NCBI GenBank assembly: GCA_900239685.1
Contig: OENT01000214.1
Coordinates: 62,001 to 126,000 of the forward strand
From: Rotaria macrura
Taxonomy: Eukaryota > Rotifera > Eurotatoria > Philodinida > Philodinidae
Length of the DNA: 64,000 nt
Direction: 5' to 3'
Of the stretch, positions 61,401 to 64,000 are shown piece after piece. The notes beneath the pieces were generated by a model. The model was not told where the DNA came from and made no database searches. It worked only from the letters and a program-made list of their open reading frames with translations. The translations under genes and the position numbers were made by a program. The stretch's first letter is position 1. Each line of letters begins with the position of its first letter.

Positions 61401-62296
61401 TTTAGAATTTTTATGGCATGCACGAAAAAATCATGGAAATCGACGAGTAAGCCTATTGATAAATATATTATTAGATTTACAAACTGGAGTATCTAATTTA
61501 AATACTTTTTCTTTCGTATTCATCAATACTTGACTATTCATAAACATAATTCTATTTTTCATATGATTACTGAAAATATTATTGCATTATTATAAAAAGA
61601 TCAATCATATATTTTTAGCATTCTGTTTGGTGGGAACTATTGAAAGAACTTCGTTTTTCAATTCAATGCGGTGCCTCAAATCGTAAAGCACTGATTAGTC
61701 GACGTTGTTCACAATGTGCTAGTGATCAAATTGATGCAGAACTTAGCGCAATGTCTCATCAACATCGTCGTCGTTCATGTAATAGTCACTCGCCATCTAT
61801 ATCATCCATTAATTTTGGAACAAATTTGAAATCATCAAAAACTCGTCCATCTATCGAACAACCATCTGATCCAGATAAATTCGATCGAATTCTTATGATT
61901 GCTGCCGAACATAGAAATCATTCTGGTGCATGCCGTAAACAACAACAACAACAGCAACATCATCATCATTCATCTAAACCATCACGAAGAAAATCTATTC
62001 CATTATTGCTTGTTGAGCAAAAATCAAATCATGTACAAAACATTCGATCTCAACATGTTCGATTTCTTCAAAATACAGGTATATTTGATTATTTGTCATA
62101 GACAATTGTAAGAAGCACTAAGAAAATTATAATCTAATATTCGTTTCTTTTTCTATATATAGAACCATTCGCGAAATATAATTTAAAACTTCATAATGAT
62201 GAAGAGGATAATGGTAATTCTAGTGATGCTAATATAACACTAAATTCTGCTTCATCATCGAATTCCCGTCTTCCTTTTCGTGTATCTCGATTGTGA
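55481..62296 (+). CDS. Ionotropic glutamate receptor subunit, kainate/AMPA-like
   Basis: Twenty exons: 55481-55586, 56908-57093, 57159-57461, 57520-57749, 57839-58000, 58108-58275, 58337-58441, 58496-58594, 58664-58858, 58915-58945, 60001-60137, 60206-60380, 60435-60533, 60595-60713, 60784-61006, 61070-61128, 61188-61308, 61370-61446, 61619-62078, 62163-62296. All phases agree; 1,062 aa. Order: signal peptide (1-21), amino-terminal domain ([20 protein letters not shown]), ligand-binding S1 ([32 protein letters not shown] with the glutamate-binding Arg), M1, pore loop (GTLMQQG; Gln at the Q/R site), M3 [14 protein letters not shown]2 ([22 protein letters not shown] with the binding Glu), M4, then a long cytoplasmic tail with Gln/His runs. 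The last residues, SRL, fit a class I PDZ ligand. It is a glutamate-gated cation channel subunit at the plasma membrane. Kainate-type is favoured by motif; exact subfamily is unresolved. AATAAA at 62381-62386. Confidence 0.95.
55587..56907 (+). other. 1.32-kb first intron of the glutamate receptor gene
   Basis: Separates the signal-peptide exon from the ligand-domain exons, a common place for regulatory introns. No coding content seen. Confidence 0.7.
58946..60000 (+). other. 1.06-kb intron of the glutamate receptor gene
   Basis: Splits APLT|INYAREK within the S1 ligand-binding segment, phase 1. No gene or repeat recognised inside. Confidence 0.7.
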
Positions 62297-62380
62297 TTTT
62301 TATCAATGTATCTGTTCGTCTATGTATGCTTCAATTTGTTATTTGTTCTTTTCGGGTTTTTTTTTCTTTCGGTTGTAGCA

Positions 62381-62397
62381 AATAAAATAAGAATAAA
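62381..62397 (+). terminator. Polyadenylation signals of the glutamate receptor gene
   Basis: AATAAA at 62381-62386 and again at 62392-62397, about 85-100 bases after the stop codon, in the expected position and strand. Confidence 0.6.
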
Positions 62398-62786
62398 AAA
62401 TTAATTAGTCGTTTTATTGTCATTGTATGATAAAAGAAAGATGACAAACGTTATTAGACTGATCCATTATGGCTTCGTTTTTTCGTTTACACAATGTAAA
62501 GTTCATTACAATAATGCCTCATGTCATGGTCTATTTTGTGCGCTTCAATGTTTTGACGACTATTTTTACTTTCACTTTTCCCCTTCGTTTTATTCTAGCG
62601 ATGAAAAAGAAAAAAGCTCATTTGTTTTTATTGGTGTTCTTTCAATTTTAAAGAAATAAAAAACCAAAATAAAACGATCCTTGTATAATTTTTGTCTACA
62701 AAGACAAAAAGAAAAAAATACATTTGAATAAATATGACTGTACATTATATGCTTTTGGCGCATTCCTGTTGAAAATATTAGAACAC

Positions 62787-62991
62787 ATGCCACATACATC
62801 GAGTCGTAGGAGGTCAACTCTAAAAGATATATCATCCATTAATCAACCACCAGGATCAAATCTTATGTTTCAATGGTCTGTTGCTGCTCCTCATTCATCT
62901 GTCTTAGAACAAAATGCTTCATTTATGCTTCCTCAAATCAATACTACTCGATCTCGTGTCAAAATTCCTCCTAATACTTCTACATTAATAT
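62787..62991 (+). CDS. Possible first exon of a gene continuing beyond the window
   Basis: From ATG 62787 the frame gives 68 residues with coding-like composition (MPHTSSRRRSTLKDISSINQ at the start, then Pro, Ser and Asn rich), ending at a good donor ATAT|GTACGTAT at 62991/62992 inside an AT microsatellite. No domain is recognised and I found no partner exon before 64000. It could alternatively be an unused tail exon of the glutamate receptor. Confidence 0.35.
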
Positions 62992-64000
62992 GTACGTATA
63001 CATATATATATATATATATATACTTTTTTAACTATGTTTTGATTATCATGAAAATATCGAAATCTAGTTTAGCAAATAGGATTCGGGCAAAATCAATTGT
63101 CATGAACATATAAGATTTCATTTATTTGATTTGTTACTGTCAAAGAAATAATGATTTTCTATTTGATATTTCAATTTAATCTTGTAGATTTTTACAAAGA
63201 ATAAGATGAAAAATATTGAAATAGTCTCGAAATCAGTGTCTTTTCATAGTTCCATTTGCCTTTTCGAGGTCATTTAGCTCATTCATCGCATGACATTCAT
63301 ATTCAAGTTTTTATTTCGGGAAAATTCGTTACTAGACCAATCATTACTTTTCTTCACAATGATGATACTGTTTTTTATACCATACATCTTTTTCATTTGA
63401 AAATTTTCTGTTCATAATAAACTCAATTCTTAAAAGTATTGATGATGTATTCAATCGCTTTGTTTGCTTTTTGTTTGTTTCAAAGAACATGTCAAGTTGT
63501 GAAATGTTAAAGATGCCCTACTTTTTTTTCTACATAAGTTCTATTAGTATTACATTGAAGATTACTATTATAATTTAAAAGGGTTGCTTTTTGAGAGTTT
63601 ATTGAGACATAGAATGTTTGTCTTTCTTGAAAAGCAAGAAATTCAAAGAAAAGACTCTGATAGGATATATATGTTGACATGTACTTTGGAACGATGTAAA
63701 AAGAATTAACTAAATAGAATGAAGCCCAACAACGAATGTTCGAGTGCTACATGAGCTATTGTTTTTAAACGTGTTTTTTTTCAATATTTTATATACAAGT
63801 CATGGTATTGAACTGAAAATTTAACGGTAGTAGTCATTCACATATGATTACATTTCTACAATAGTCAGAATATTTCACACGATTTATATTCACAAAATAT
63901 TCGATATATTTTTTTTAGAAACATAGGCATTGTAATGTTATTGTGTAGAATAAATTTATATCTTTTTTTTTGTTAAATTGTATTTATCTAGGTTTGAAGT
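62992..64000. other. Window end, no supported gene
   Basis: AT-rich, with a (TA)n tract at about 63000-63021. If 62787-62991 is an exon this is its intron; I see nothing else. Confidence 0.5.

Overview
This is an AT-rich eukaryotic (metazoan) nuclear window. Genes are cut into many exons by GT-AG introns, mostly 45-100 bp with some of 0.7-1.6 kb, and intergenic DNA is rich in A/T tracts and microsatellites. The gene set (Argonaute, nuclear receptor, ionotropic glutamate receptor, Rap2 GTPase) is animal. Short introns, base composition and a FLYWCH-type transposon protein make a rotifer, probably bdelloid, my best guess; that is inference. A run of 256 Ns shows it is a scaffold.

Layout. 159-815 (+): single-exon secreted protein of unknown family. 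816-5495: mostly non-coding, with an inverted repeat at 2321-2661. 5496-6331 (+): two-exon, low-complexity protein of unknown function. 6557-17276 (+): a gene I assembled as about 32 exons, encoding one chain of about 1,290 residues: thioredoxin-like domain, three nucleoside diphosphate kinase (NDK) domains and four PLAT/LH2 domains. The first half is the NME8/NME9 (TXNDC3/6, sea urchin IC1) axonemal architecture; the PLAT half resembles LOXHD1-type repeats. Splice phases run across the junction, and I know of no described protein with this order. 19071-20267: foldback DNA element with about 241-bp inverted arms, the left one split by a second small element with a 7-bp target duplication. 21182-28898 (+): complete AGO-clade Argonaute with all four slicer residues and a 21-nt in-frame candidate microexon. 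33293-36266 (+): nuclear receptor with canonical DNA-binding domain and divergent ligand-binding domain. 36267-47435: about 11 kb without a recognisable gene. 47436-47819 (-): FLYWCH zinc-finger fragment beside the assembly gap (47879-48134). 50953-52342 (-): Rap2-like GTPase whose C-terminus is a polycysteine run instead of a CAAX box. 55481-62296 (+): complete kainate-type glutamate receptor in 20 exons. 62787-62991: possible first exon of a gene running past the window.

The genes do not form an operon or obvious pathway: they cover small-RNA silencing (Argonaute), cilia/axoneme (Trx-NDK-PLAT protein, inferred from family), transcription (nuclear receptor), small-GTPase signalling (Rap2) and neurotransmission (glutamate receptor). 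Exon models were built by hand from splice consensus, reading phase and recognised protein motifs; none has transcript support.
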